Assembly: GCF_046254955.1 (NCBI RefSeq)
Contig: NZ_JBJXRG010000002.1
Coordinates: forward strand, 1 to 64,000
Direction: 5' to 3'
From: Qipengyuania_C sp046254955
Lineage (GTDB): Bacteria; Pseudomonadota; Alphaproteobacteria; Sphingomonadales; Sphingomonadaceae
Length of the DNA: 64,000 nucleotides
This document shows, piece by piece, positions 8,741-17,009 of the stretch; position 1 is the stretch's first letter; each line of letters opens with the position of its first letter. Position numbers and translations under genes: made by a program. Under the pieces are notes generated by a model. It worked only from the letters and a program-made list of their open reading frames with translations, did no database searches and was not told where the DNA came from.

Positions 8741-9886
8741 ATGGACATGACGCACACGACGGTTTCCGATGCCGTAAGGGCAGCGAGCGACGGAAAGTCG
8801 CTCGAGCTCGCCATCATTCTCCCCACGCTCAACGAGCGCGATAATCTGCCTTCGCTGGTCGAACGGATCGATGGCGCGCTTGGAGCGCTGCGCTGGGAAG
8901 TGCTGATTGTCGACGACAACAGCGCCGATGGCACCGCCGAGGCCGCACGTACCCTCTCGCTGACGGATCCGCGCGTGCGCGTGATCCAGCGCATCGGTCG
9001 CCGCGGCCTTGCAAGCGCTGCAATCGAAGGCTTTTGCGCGACCGCTGCGCCGTATGTCGCGGTAATGGATGCCGATCATCAGCACGATCCGGCATTGCTT
9101 CCTGGTATGCTCGAAGCCGTGCGCTCGGGCGAAGCGGATGTGGCAGTCGCTTCGCGCTTTGCCGAAGGCGCGAGCATGGAAGAATGGGGCCGTCCGGACC
9201 GAGAAAAGCTCTCCGGCGTCGCCAATGCCATGGCGCGCAAGCTGACGGGCGTATCGCTGAGCGATCCGATGAGTGGCTATTTCCTGCTTTCGAGCGATCG
9301 GGCGCGGGCGCTCGTGCCGAACCTCTCGGGTATCGGCTTCAAAATCCTGCTCGACCTGTTGGCGACATCTTCGGAGACTCTCACCGTGAAAGAATTTCCT
9401 CTGAGCTTCGCAGCGCGCCGTTCGGGCGAAAGCAAGCTCGACCGCGCGATCGCATTCGATTTCCTCGCCGGCCTTTACGACAAGACATTCGGCAAGCTGA
9501 TCCCGACGCGATTTGCACTGTTTGGCACCGTTGGGGCGAGCGGAGTTCTCGTCCATATGGCGGTGCTGTGGGCAGTGCTGTTCATCTACGATGGCGCGTT
9601 CACTGTCGCTCAGACAATTGCCGTGCTCAGCGCGATGAGCTTCAACTTCTGGCTCAACAACTGGCTGACCTATCGCGACCAGCGCCTGAAAGGAACGAAG
9701 GCCGTGATGACCGGCTGGATCAGCTTCTGCTTGACCTGTGCAGTCGGCGGATTCGCCAATGTGGCGGTTGCAACGCTGCTCGAATCCGAAGGCTTGCACT
9801 GGATCCTGGCGGCCCTCGCCGGGATCGGCGTAGGCTCGGTCTGGAACTACGCACTGTCGTCCCGATTTGTCTGGGGCAGGTATTAA
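8741..9886 (+). CDS. Family 2 glycosyltransferase fused to a GtrA-like membrane domain
   Basis: A 381-residue two-domain protein. Residues about 22-250 are a dolichyl/polyprenyl-phosphate mannosyltransferase-like GT2 domain: ILPTLNERDNL, DDN at 58-60 and the DxD-type D110-A-D112 followed by HQHDP. Residues about 265-381 are a GtrA-like domain with four hydrophobic helices. This layout typically makes a polyprenyl-phosphate sugar and helps flip it for periplasmic glycosyl transfer. The neighbouring convergent gene encodes a PMT-type glycosyltransferase that uses such lipid-linked sugars, so the pair may act together. The start lies 54 nt after leuB. Confidence 0.9.
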   Translation: MDMTHTTVSDAVRAASDGKSLELAIILPTLNERDNLPSLVERIDGALGALRWEVLIVDDNSADGTAEAARTLSLTDPRVRVIQRIGRRGLASAAIEGFCATAAPYVAVMDADHQHDPALLPGMLEAVRSGEADVAVASRFAEGASMEEWGRPDREKLSGVANAMARKLTGVSLSDPMSGYFLLSSDRARALVPNLSGIGFKILLDLLATSSETLTVKEFPLSFAARRSGESKLDRAIAFDFLAGLYDKTFGKLIPTRFALFGTVGASGVLVHMAVLWAVLFIYDGAFTVAQTIAVLSAMSFNFWLNNWLTYRDQRLKGTKAVMTGWISFCLTCAVGGFANVAVATLLESEGLHWILAALAGIGVGSVWNYALSSRFVWGRY

Positions 9887-11149
9887 CTACCTCCAGCTGT
9901 CGAGCCACATCCATGTCGTGAATGCTTGCGGTCCACCGAGCGGGGCCGCGCTGAGGATCGGGTAGAACCACGCGAAAATCGCAATACTTGCAGCGGGAAT
10001 GAACATCGCGATCCGGCGCCAGCCGTCGCGCCAGAGCTCGTCAACCAGAAGCGCAAGCGCGGCCAGCAATGCGATGCTGGGTACAAAGTAGTGGTAATAG
10101 AACTGCACCGGCTTGTCGGCGACGAACCAGGCGCCAAGGCTCGCCAGATAGATTACCACCACGGAGAGGCAGTCGACCCGCCTGTGTTTGATCGCGGCCC
10201 AGGCGCACCAACCCAGCGCGCCGAGACCCAGCAGCATGGTAAGCGGATTGCCGATTAGCATTACACCGCGCTGAGCTCCGTCGACGGGCTCGTAGAGATA
10301 CCAGATTGCACGCACGTTGAGCACCCAGTCAGGCCAGGTACTCTGGTAGGGATGCAGTTCGAGCACGCTCTGATGCAGCGCAATCATCTCTTGCTGGCGC
10401 GCGATGAATGCTCCGAGATCGAGGCCCCCGGTGACTGGCCAGAAGGTCAGCCAGTACGCGAGGAACGGGACCAGCCCCAGCCACAACGCGGCTTCCGCAA
10501 GGCTAATTCCCGGAACAGGCGCCCCGCGCGATGACCAAGCCGCGCGCCAGCCTGTCGCATGAATGCGCGCGGCGAGGAAAGCGAGGCCGGGCAGGGGAAG
10601 CAACGGCAGCGCGTTCCATTTCGAGGCTGCTGCCAGGCCCAACGCGGTTCCGGCAAGAGCCAATCGTATTCTGCCGCGTTCCGGTTCGCGAATGGCGGCA
10701 GCGAACTGCCACGCTGCGATCGCGCAAAAGCAGGCCATGAAGATATCCAGCATGGCGATCCGCGACTGGATGAACAGGATGAAGCCGCTTCCCAGAAGGA
10801 CGCCGAACGCGATGGTGGCGACGTGCGAAAAGCTGGCAAACCACAAGGCGCGGCAGCTTGCGAAGAGCGTGGCAACGCCGGCAAGAGCCGGGAACAGGCG
10901 CCATCCCAGCGGAGCATCGCCCAACATGGCCATGCCTGCCGCGATGAGTTCCTTGCCAAGCGGGGGGTGTTCCCGGTTTAGGGCCTCTGCGCCATCGATC
11001 AGCGCGCGCGCGGCGGGCAGATAGTGCACTTCGTCGAACAGCGGCTGCGAGGGAATGTTGATTCGGATCACGATCAACGCACCAAATAGCGTAGCAATGG
11101 CCCAGCACCAGCCGATCGGGTCGCGAGGATGGGGCGGCGCGTAGCTCAT
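9887..11149 (-). CDS. PMT/ArnT-type phospholipid-carrier glycosyltransferase
   Basis: A 420-residue integral membrane protein with about ten hydrophobic helices. The first periplasmic loop has the family's FDEVHY motif and a later REHPPLGK segment, both characteristic of the PMT_2/GT39-like group. Members transfer a sugar from a polyprenyl phosphate to protein, lipid A or another acceptor on the periplasmic face. Its stop codon abuts the stop of the GT2-GtrA gene with no spacer, and a functional partnership of donor maker and transferase is inferred. The start ATGAGCTACG at 11149 is the first in frame. The acceptor is unknown. Confidence 0.85.
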   Translation of the reverse strand: MSYAPPHPRDPIGWCWAIATLFGALIVIRINIPSQPLFDEVHYLPAARALIDGAEALNREHPPLGKELIAAGMAMLGDAPLGWRLFPALAGVATLFASCRALWFASFSHVATIAFGVLLGSGFILFIQSRIAMLDIFMACFCAIAAWQFAAAIREPERGRIRLALAGTALGLAAASKWNALPLLPLPGLAFLAARIHATGWRAAWSSRGAPVPGISLAEAALWLGLVPFLAYWLTFWPVTGGLDLGAFIARQQEMIALHQSVLELHPYQSTWPDWVLNVRAIWYLYEPVDGAQRGVMLIGNPLTMLLGLGALGWCAWAAIKHRRVDCLSVVVIYLASLGAWFVADKPVQFYYHYFVPSIALLAALALLVDELWRDGWRRIAMFIPAASIAIFAWFYPILSAAPLGGPQAFTTWMWLDSWR

Positions 11150-11340
11150 TAAGGTACTGGCTAGAAATGGAATCCCCGCAGAGCAAGCAAATGTCTTTGG
11201 GAAATAGTTTGCGACTCAATTCGTCGCGCAAAATTCTCGTTTTGCCGCAAAGAAGGGCGAAATGGCTGATTCATACAACATATTTGGAACGCTATCTGCC
11301 ACAACACGTTCTCAACCAAGAGTCGCAGTAATTCAGGGAC

Positions 11341-11559
11341 ATGAACATGAAGCTAGGAAAATTCGCATCGGCATTTGCAGCTGTATCGCTTGCAGCCGCA
11401 CCGGTAGCCGTACAGGCACAGACAGCACAAACCGCTACTGCTGAGCAGGAAAGCGAACTTGGCTCGATTTCGCCACTGATTTTGGTCCTCGCTGCTGCCG
11501 CAGCGGTTGGTCTCTACCTGATTATTGACGATGGAGACGATGATCCGATCAGCGCCTGA
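11341..11559 (+). CDS. Small secreted or membrane-anchored hypothetical protein
   Basis: A 72-residue protein with an N-terminal signal peptide ending VAVQAQ (residues about 1-27), a Thr/Ala/Glu linker, one hydrophobic helix (about 46-62) and a very acidic end, DDGDDDP. Small proteins of this shape are frequent in Erythrobacter-like genomes and have no known role. CAGGGAC lies a few bases before ATG 11341, with another ATG two codons later. The gene stands alone and is followed by a strong terminator, so it is probably an independent transcript. Its 190-nt upstream region is shared with the divergent glycosyltransferase. Confidence 0.75.
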   Translation: MNMKLGKFASAFAAVSLAAAPVAVQAQTAQTATAEQESELGSISPLILVLAAAAAVGLYLIIDDGDDDPISA

Positions 11560-11583
11560 TCGCGACCATCAACATTTCAAGAA

Positions 11584-11611
11584 AAGCGGGGCCATAGCGC
11601 CCCGCTTTTTT
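11584..11611 (+). terminator. Rho-independent terminator of the 72-residue protein gene
   Basis: A perfect 9-bp stem, AAGCGGGGC (11584-11592) with GCCCCGCTT (11599-11607), has a 6-nt loop CATAGC and ends in six T residues (11606-11611). Its position 25 nt after the small gene's stop fits a dedicated terminator. Confidence 0.9.
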
Positions 11612-11629
11612 GTGCCTGGAATGCTTTCC

Positions 11630-12016
11630 TCAACTTTCGCTATGACGTTCCAACCAGAATAGCCGAGCCACCATCGCGAGCAAGCCGATGCTGGCGGTCG
11701 CGGCCACGAACAATGCCCATGGCAAGATCTTCATGCCCCGAGCCCGCGCGCGAGGCGCGATCAAGAATAGTGCGAGGCTGACCGATATCAGCAGGTCCCA
11801 CCACACCTGTACGCCCCAGAAAGTCTCCGTGTGATTGGCCCAAAGGATATCAGCACCTTCGCGGCTCATCGTAAGAAAGGTGTAGCCGCCAAAGCCAAGC
11901 GATAGCGCCGCAGCAAGGAGGGGGCTGCCGGTTTCCACCTGCGTGGCAACGATATAGATAATCACCGCCACTGTGGCGGCGATGCCGATTATGGCCAGGA
12001 TCTCGAATGACGACAT
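11630..12016 (-). CDS. Small four-helix membrane protein, probably regulated by the adjacent TetR protein
   Basis: A 128-residue protein with four hydrophobic segments (about 5-24, 32-50, 68-88 and 98-118) and a basic stretch RARARG before the last helix. No enzymatic motif is visible and I do not recognise a family. GGAGAG stands about 8 nt before ATG 12016. It is divergent from the TetR gene, and the intervening 70 bp hold two copies of a 16-bp palindrome, so control by that repressor is a strong inference. TetR targets of this layout are often transport or membrane-stress genes, but the function is not predicted here. Confidence 0.75.
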   Translation of the reverse strand: MSSFEILAIIGIAATVAVIIYIVATQVETGSPLLAAALSLGFGGYTFLTMSREGADILWANHTETFWGVQVWWDLLISVSLALFLIAPRARARGMKILPWALFVAATASIGLLAMVARLFWLERHSES

Positions 12017-12035
12017 GTATTCTCTCCGACTCGTC

Positions 12036-12079
12036 TGTAGCAGATGCTACATTTGTACATGAATGTAGCACTTGCTACA
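12036..12079. promoter_or_regulatory. Paired palindromic operator between the TetR gene and the membrane-protein gene
   Basis: Two perfect inverted repeats share the same 7-bp arms: TGTAGCA-GA-TGCTACA at 12036-12051 and TGTAGCA-CT-TGCTACA at 12064-12079. Their centres are 28 bp apart. They lie in the divergent promoter region, 20 bp from the membrane-protein start and 8 bp from the TetR start. Identical arms with different 2-bp spacers are what a dimeric helix-turn-helix repressor site looks like. That the adjacent TetR protein binds them is inference. Confidence 0.85.
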
Positions 12080-12086
12080 AGTGCGT

Positions 12087-12653
12087 ATGGACGTGCCAAT
12101 GAACAGTTCTCCAAAGAAGCTACGCATGTCGCGTGAAACGCTGCTTCCGGCGCTTGCAGCGCACGTACTTGAGCACGGGATGGAGCATGCAAGCCTGCGC
12201 CCCTTGGCTAAAGCCGCCGGAACCAGCGACCGCATGCTCATCTATCACTTTGGCAGCAAGGAACAGCTTGTCGACGACGTTCTCGATTACATTGCCGAGA
12301 CATATGCGAAGCTGCTCGATGCCGCATTTGCGGCCAAACCAGCCAAGTCCCGAGAGGAAGTGCTGGCGCGCGTGCTTGATTCCACCGGCGATGACGCGAT
12401 GAAACCGTTCCTCGCGCTGTGGTGGCAAATCGTCGCCGGCTGCGCGCGGGGCAATGCCGGATATCTGAGCGCTGCGCAGTCGGTGATGGATACACTGCTG
12501 GCATGGCTCGAACGGCAAATGCCAGCTGACGATCCCGATCCAGCTAGCGGCGCGCGTTACCTGCTCACGCTGATCGAAGGAACGCAGATGCTCGAGGCGA
12601 TCGGGCGGGGCGGCATTGCGGCAGACGGCCTGAAATCGCAGAAACTCGGCTGA
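12087..12653 (+). CDS. TetR-family transcriptional regulator
   Basis: About 188 residues. The N-terminal DNA-binding domain includes the helix-turn-helix SLRPLAKAAGTSDRMLIYHF and the GSKEQLVDDVL helix, followed by an all-helical ligand domain. The recognition segment TSDRMLIYHFGSK replaces the more usual VSxxTLYxHFxSK. A TTG at 12072 would fall inside the second operator palindrome, so ATG 12087 (or ATG 12099) is the likelier start; neither has a clear ribosome-binding site. The divergent neighbour and the paired operator point to an autoregulated repressor of a small membrane protein. The inducer is unknown. Confidence 0.88.
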   Translation: MDVPMNSSPKKLRMSRETLLPALAAHVLEHGMEHASLRPLAKAAGTSDRMLIYHFGSKEQLVDDVLDYIAETYAKLLDAAFAAKPAKSREEVLARVLDSTGDDAMKPFLALWWQIVAGCARGNAGYLSAAQSVMDTLLAWLERQMPADDPDPASGARYLLTLIEGTQMLEAIGRGGIAADGLKSQKLG

Positions 12654-12708
12654 TCACCATGGCCAAGGCGCTTGCCCGCGTTAGTAACCGCGCTTACACC
12701 GCCCCGCG

Positions 12709-13923
12709 ATGAAAAAGACCACTGGCACAGATCGCTCGATCACTTCGAAATGGCGCCCCGCAACGCGCGCCATCCGCGGAGGTACTTGGCGCAGCGAGCA
12801 TGGGGAAACGAGCGAGGCGCTGTTCCTCACTTCGGGCTACACCTACGATGATGCTGCAACCGTTGCCGCGCGCTTTGCGGGCGACGAACAAGGCATGACC
12901 TATTCGCGCCTTCAGAACCCCACAGTCGCCATGCTCGAAGAGCGTATCGCGCTGCTCGAAGGGGCCGAAGCTTGCCGCGCACAGGCCAGCGGAATGGCGG
13001 CGATGACTGCGGCGCTATTGTGCCAGTTATCGGCAGGTGACCACTGCGTTTCGGCGCGCGCTGCATTCGGCTCGTGCCGTTGGCTGGTCGATGAGCTCCT
13101 GCCGCGCTTCCGCATCGAGACCACAGTGATCGACAGTGCTGACAATGACGCCTGGGAAACGGCGATACGGCCCAACACCAAGGTGTTCTTCTTCGAAACG
13201 CCCGCCAATCCCACGCTCGATATCGTCGATCTCAAGCATGTCTGCGATCTCGCGAAGTCGCACGGGATTACAACGGTCGTCGATAATGCCTTTGCCACCG
13301 CTGCGCTCCAGCGCCCGCTCGAATTCGGTGCGGATGTGGTTGCTTATTCGGCCACCAAGCTGATGGACGGGCAGGGCAGGGTGCTCGCCGGTGCGGTCTG
13401 CGGGACCGAGAAGTTCATCAACGAGACACTGCTGCCATTTCAGCGCAACACCGGGCCGAACCTCGCGCCCTTCAATGCCTGGGTGGTCCTGAAAGGGCTC
13501 GAGACGCTTTCGCTGCGCGCCCACAAGCAGAGCGAGAATGCACTTGCGCTGGGCAAGTTCATGGAAGGCCGCGTGCCGCAGATGCTGCATCCGGGCCTCC
13601 CGAGCCATCCGCAGCACAATCTCGCCATGAGCCAGATGGACGCCTGCGGGCCGATTTTCAGCTTCGTCGTCGATGGTGGGCGGAAACAGGCTCACGCGAT
13701 CCTCGACGCTTTGCAGCTCGTCGATATCTCGAACAATATCGGCGACGCGCGCAGCCTCATGTGCCACCCGGCCTCAACCACCCATGCCGGTATGACCGAG
13801 CAAGCGCGACAGGAAATGGGCGTGGTGGAAGGCATGCTGCGGATCAATGTCGGCCTTGAGGACATCGAAGACCTCAAGGAGGACATCGACGAGGCGCTAA
13901 AGGCAGCAGGGCTAGAATCATGA
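12709..13923 (+). CDS. metZ: O-succinylhomoserine sulfhydrylase
   Basis: A 404-residue PLP enzyme of the Cys/Met metabolism family. Visible features are the YSR motif near residue 65, cofactor-contacting D192 (VVDNAFATAALQ) and the PLP Schiff-base lysine K217 in YSATKLMDGQGR. The DGQGR loop and SNNIGDARSLMCHPASTTHAGM are typical of MetZ, which makes homocysteine from O-succinylhomoserine and sulfide. Cystathionine gamma-synthase is the main alternative. There is no strong ribosome-binding site before ATG 12709, but it gives the family length. The stop overlaps the next start by ATGA, so the pair is probably co-translated. Confidence 0.92.
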   Translation: MKKTTGTDRSITSKWRPATRAIRGGTWRSEHGETSEALFLTSGYTYDDAATVAARFAGDEQGMTYSRLQNPTVAMLEERIALLEGAEACRAQASGMAAMTAALLCQLSAGDHCVSARAAFGSCRWLVDELLPRFRIETTVIDSADNDAWETAIRPNTKVFFFETPANPTLDIVDLKHVCDLAKSHGITTVVDNAFATAALQRPLEFGADVVAYSATKLMDGQGRVLAGAVCGTEKFINETLLPFQRNTGPNLAPFNAWVVLKGLETLSLRAHKQSENALALGKFMEGRVPQMLHPGLPSHPQHNLAMSQMDACGPIFSFVVDGGRKQAHAILDALQLVDISNNIGDARSLMCHPASTTHAGMTEQARQEMGVVEGMLRINVGLEDIEDLKEDIDEALKAAGLES

Positions 13924-14519
13924 CCAAGACCGTGGAACTGATTTTCGACTGCGTTAGCCCCAATGCCTATATGGTGTGGTGGCCGCTACGCGAGCTGGCC
14001 GAACGTCAAGATGCGCAGCTGGAAGTCACACCGGTATTCCTCGGCGGGATGCACAAGCTGACCGGCAATGCTCCGCCGTTCATTCGCGATGCCGAAATCA
14101 AGGGCAAGAACGCCTATGCGATGATCGAGATGCAGCGTTTCATTGCGAAGCACGGCCTCGATAAATACACCATGCCGCCTGAGTTTCCGTTTAATTCGAT
14201 AACGTCGCAGCGCATGCTGCTGGCTGTAGAAGGCAGCGAGCGTGTCGCTTTGGCAGAAACCATTCTCAAGCTGGTGTGGGAAGACAGTGTCCTGCCGGGC
14301 GATGCCGAGACGTTTGGGGCGGCTCTAAGCGAAGCGGGCCACGATGGCGCGGCGCTGCTGGACGCAACGCAGGATCCGGCAATTAAGCAGCAACTGATCG
14401 AAAATACCGAAAGCGCGGTCGAACGCGGGGCATTCGGCATTCCGACGATGTTCGTCGATGGCGAGATCTATTTCGGCAAGGAACGCCTGGGGCAAATCGA
14501 AGAACAGCTCGCCGGCTGA
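13920..14519 (+). CDS. 2-hydroxychromene-2-carboxylate isomerase-like DsbA-fold protein
   Basis: A 199-residue thioredoxin/DsbA-fold protein of the kappa-GST-like group. It begins FDCVSPNAYMVWWPL, where the Ser of SPxxY (S13) replaces a redox Cys and activates glutathione in the isomerase, and ends GIPTMFVDGEIYFGKERL, the usual cis-Pro and C-terminal strand. Named members isomerise 2-hydroxychromene-2-carboxylate in naphthalene breakdown, but many homologues outside aromatic operons have unknown substrates. Coupling to metZ by a 4-bp overlap suggests a thiol- or glutathione-linked role instead. The specific reaction is uncertain. Confidence 0.85.
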   Translation: MTKTVELIFDCVSPNAYMVWWPLRELAERQDAQLEVTPVFLGGMHKLTGNAPPFIRDAEIKGKNAYAMIEMQRFIAKHGLDKYTMPPEFPFNSITSQRMLLAVEGSERVALAETILKLVWEDSVLPGDAETFGAALSEAGHDGAALLDATQDPAIKQQLIENTESAVERGAFGIPTMFVDGEIYFGKERLGQIEEQLAG

Positions 14520-14552
14520 GCCTCTGCTAGCCGCAGCGTTCTCTGGCCTTGG

Positions 14553-14972
14553 TTAGAGGCCCGCCTGCAGGTAAATCTGCTTTTCCTCGTTGATCACGAT
14601 CGGCGGGATCGGTGCAAACGGCAGCAGCGGCTGCAGTTCGTACTGCATCACCATCTTGCCGAAACTCGCGCCATTGGTGCTTGTACCGCGGGTAAACACC
14701 AGCTTCTTGATCCCGCTGTGCGCGACGCCAACGAACTCGTCCTTGGTTTCATCGGTCACTTCGGCGGCGGTCGCTGTTGGATTGACCTTGGCGAGCCGTA
14801 GCCCTTCGCCCATCGCGTTGCGCATCGCGCCCGACGCATGCAGCACCATCGCGAACTGCAGGATCCCGAGCATCAGCGTCACCAGGATCGGCAAGGCGAT
14901 GGCAAATTCGAAACCGAGAGAACCGTTCTCGTCACGCTTGATCGCGTGGAAGGGCTTGAGACGTGTGATCAT
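14553..14972 (-). CDS. TadE-like pseudopilin (third gene of a TadG/TadE cluster)
   Basis: A 139-residue protein with a basic N-terminus, the TadE-type GSLGFEFAIALPIL segment (Glu at 22) and one hydrophobic helix (about 20-42), then a periplasmic domain. The TadE family are minor pseudopilins of Flp/Tad adhesive pili. ATG 14972 is chosen because it overlaps the stop of the upstream TadE gene by ATGA and gives the canonical short cytoplasmic leader; a longer reading from 15128 only shadows the neighbour. The rest of the Tad machinery is not in this window. Confidence 0.82.
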   Translation of the reverse strand: MITRLKPFHAIKRDENGSLGFEFAIALPILVTLMLGILQFAMVLHASGAMRNAMGEGLRLAKVNPTATAAEVTDETKDEFVGVAHSGIKKLVFTRGTSTNGASFGKMVMQYELQPLLPFAPIPPIVINEEKQIYLQAGL

Positions 14973-15466
14973 TGGTACCTCACAGTGCTGTCGCCCACGA
15001 CACGAACGGTCGACGACCGCTCCTTGCCGTCGAAGAAGCTGGCCATTTTCGACCAGTTGAAATCGGTCTGAACCGCATCCGCGATCGAGACATAGGCGAA
15101 GCGTGCGGTGGTCTCGGTGTCGAGGCACTCGTCGGTGACCTTATCGGCCCGGACGCCATCGCATTCGAGGAAAAATGTGACAGTGACCTTGTCGGTACCA
15201 ACACCGGCTGCTTCGGCTGCTTCGGCAGTGTATTTTGTCGTCCGGCCGTCGGTCGGACGTTTGGCGAGCACGAAATCGGTTGTGCGCTGAGCCGCCTGTT
15301 CGAGGTCGATCTTGGCTGCGACAAGGCGCGAGATATCGATCATGCCGAGGCACAGCAGCATCAGCAGCGGGATCGACATCGCCATTTCGACCAGGGCAAC
15401 GCCTTCCTGGTCACGCTTGAGCGCGCGCAGGGTCTTGAAGATGGACAGTTTTGGCATGATGATCAC
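14969..15466 (-). CDS. TadE-like pseudopilin
   Basis: A 165-residue protein with a basic leader followed by RDQEGVALVEMAMSIPLLMLL, where Glu 27 after the G-x-x-x-V motif is the TadE/type IV-pilin-like processing region. A single helix (about 24-48) leads to a periplasmic domain holding a Cys pair around residues 108 and 121 that could form a disulfide. ATG 15466 overlaps the TadG-like stop by 4 bp and the stop overlaps the next TadE start, so three genes form one coupled unit. An internal ATG at 15457 is an alternative start. Confidence 0.85.
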   Translation of the reverse strand: MIIMPKLSIFKTLRALKRDQEGVALVEMAMSIPLLMLLCLGMIDISRLVAAKIDLEQAAQRTTDFVLAKRPTDGRTTKYTAEAAEAAGVGTDKVTVTFFLECDGVRADKVTDECLDTETTARFAYVSIADAVQTDFNWSKMASFFDGKERSSTVRVVGDSTVRYQ

Positions 15467-16773
15467 TCCACCACCCGGATGATCTTGGAAGCGTTATCGA
15501 TCGTCGACGTATCGAACGGACACTTGGTCGAATCGTAGTCGAGCGAGGATTCGCCGCCGAATGTGACGGTGCTGGCAACCAGCAGCAGGCAATCGGCATG
15601 CTGGCCCGAGCTGCCGTTGAACTGCACATCGCCATTGGGCATGTAGACAATGCCTTCCAGACCGAGGTCCGAACCGCCGTTGATCGTGCTGGTATGGTTC
15701 GAACCCACCGGATCCTGGTAAATCAGAATACCGTCCCAGTCGCTCGTATCGTCGTCGGTCGCCGTGAGGTCGACCACCGCGCTACCCGAAATATCGACAT
15801 CGGCCATCTTGCCGGCATTGTCGCCCGTCAGGATGATGGTGACATCGTTACCGGTGATCTTTGCGCCCGAGTTGATCTTCAGATCACCACCATCGATGAC
15901 GTAGATCCCCGACTGCAGGGTCAGCGTGCCTTTCACGTCAAGGCCGCCGCAAATCGTGGTAAAGCCGTCACCGTCTTTGTCGTAGACGATGCTCCCCGCG
16001 CTACTGGGATTTATGACCTTATTGTCAGAAGGTGCGATCGAAATACCCTTGTTGCCGGTATTGTCACAGGCGGAGTTCGGCGGGGTCAGGTTGCGCCCGG
16101 CAATCGGGTCTGCGACCTCTTCACCATAGGGAATCAGCGTCGTCCCGCTGTCGATGTTGGAATCGGCATAGTCGATCCCGCCTTGCGAGCTGATCGGGTT
16201 GGCCTTGAGGTAGCTGTTACCGTCGAGCTTTACTGCAGGGCTGCTCTTGGAGTTTGCCGCGACGCCGCAACCCAGATTGACATTGGCCGTACCGACAACG
16301 CCGATCCCGACACCGTTTTTCTTAAGCGAGATCACGCAGTGCTCACCTTCGCCGATCGCAGTTGCGACCGAACGCACGCGGATCACGGCAGCGTTTTTCA
16401 TAAATACGCTAGAAAACGGTAGCTTGGCACTAGTCGTTGCGATGACTTCGATCGCCAGATTATCGCCCGTATAGGCGCCCGTGTCCGGCGGATTGGTCAG
16501 TTTCTCGATCGAGTAAGGTTCGTTGGTGGTCTTATTCATTGCGAGCTTGGCAGCCGCTTCCCAGTCGTCGCCCTTGTGCAGCGCAAGCGCCGCAGCCATC
16601 GATCCGGAATCCACAGTCTGCTGCATCTGCCGCTTCCACAGATACCATTGTACGGCATCCACGCCGATGCCGGCTGAGCCCACCAGGGCAGCCGTGCCCG
16701 CGCCAACCATCACCAGGATGTTGCCGCTCAAATCGGTTCTCAGCTGCTTGAGCCGCCGAAACAATGCACGCAT
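15463..16773 (-). CDS. TadG-like pilus-assembly protein
   Basis: A 436-residue protein with a basic cytoplasmic start, one hydrophobic helix (about 17-38) and the conserved TadG-type GVDAVQWYLWKRQMQQTVDSGSMAAAL that follows it. The periplasmic remainder is rich in Gly/Asp/Asn/Ser and in its second half alternates short hydrophobic and polar stretches (DGGDLKINSGAKITGNDVTI), suggesting a beta-rich, possibly beta-helical, surface domain with a few Cys. ATG 16773 is preferred because GGAGAA stands about 7 nt before it; the frame opens to 16824. It probably anchors or decorates Tad pili or lies in the periplasm near them. Confidence 0.85.
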   Translation of the reverse strand: MRALFRRLKQLRTDLSGNILVMVGAGTAALVGSAGIGVDAVQWYLWKRQMQQTVDSGSMAAALALHKGDDWEAAAKLAMNKTTNEPYSIEKLTNPPDTGAYTGDNLAIEVIATTSAKLPFSSVFMKNAAVIRVRSVATAIGEGEHCVISLKKNGVGIGVVGTANVNLGCGVAANSKSSPAVKLDGNSYLKANPISSQGGIDYADSNIDSGTTLIPYGEEVADPIAGRNLTPPNSACDNTGNKGISIAPSDNKVINPSSAGSIVYDKDGDGFTTICGGLDVKGTLTLQSGIYVIDGGDLKINSGAKITGNDVTIILTGDNAGKMADVDISGSAVVDLTATDDDTSDWDGILIYQDPVGSNHTSTINGGSDLGLEGIVYMPNGDVQFNGSSGQHADCLLLVASTVTFGGESSLDYDSTKCPFDTSTIDNASKIIRVVE

Positions 16774-17009
16774 CGTCAGTTCTCCAGATACTGCGCAAAA
16801 GGCGCAATTCGTCATTGCTTCCATGCCACCGGTCTCCCTAAAGAATTGCTCGAAAACAGGGTTTCCGCTTGGTTAAGTATGCGCCTGTGGAAACCCGCGA
16901 GAGACCTGCTTTTCAGGCGCAAGAACGGCCGAAAACTCTGGAAAACTCGCAAGTATTTGCCCCCGTTACCCCTTGCAGGAGCGGACAAAGCCGTTAGGCT
17001 GGCATCACT

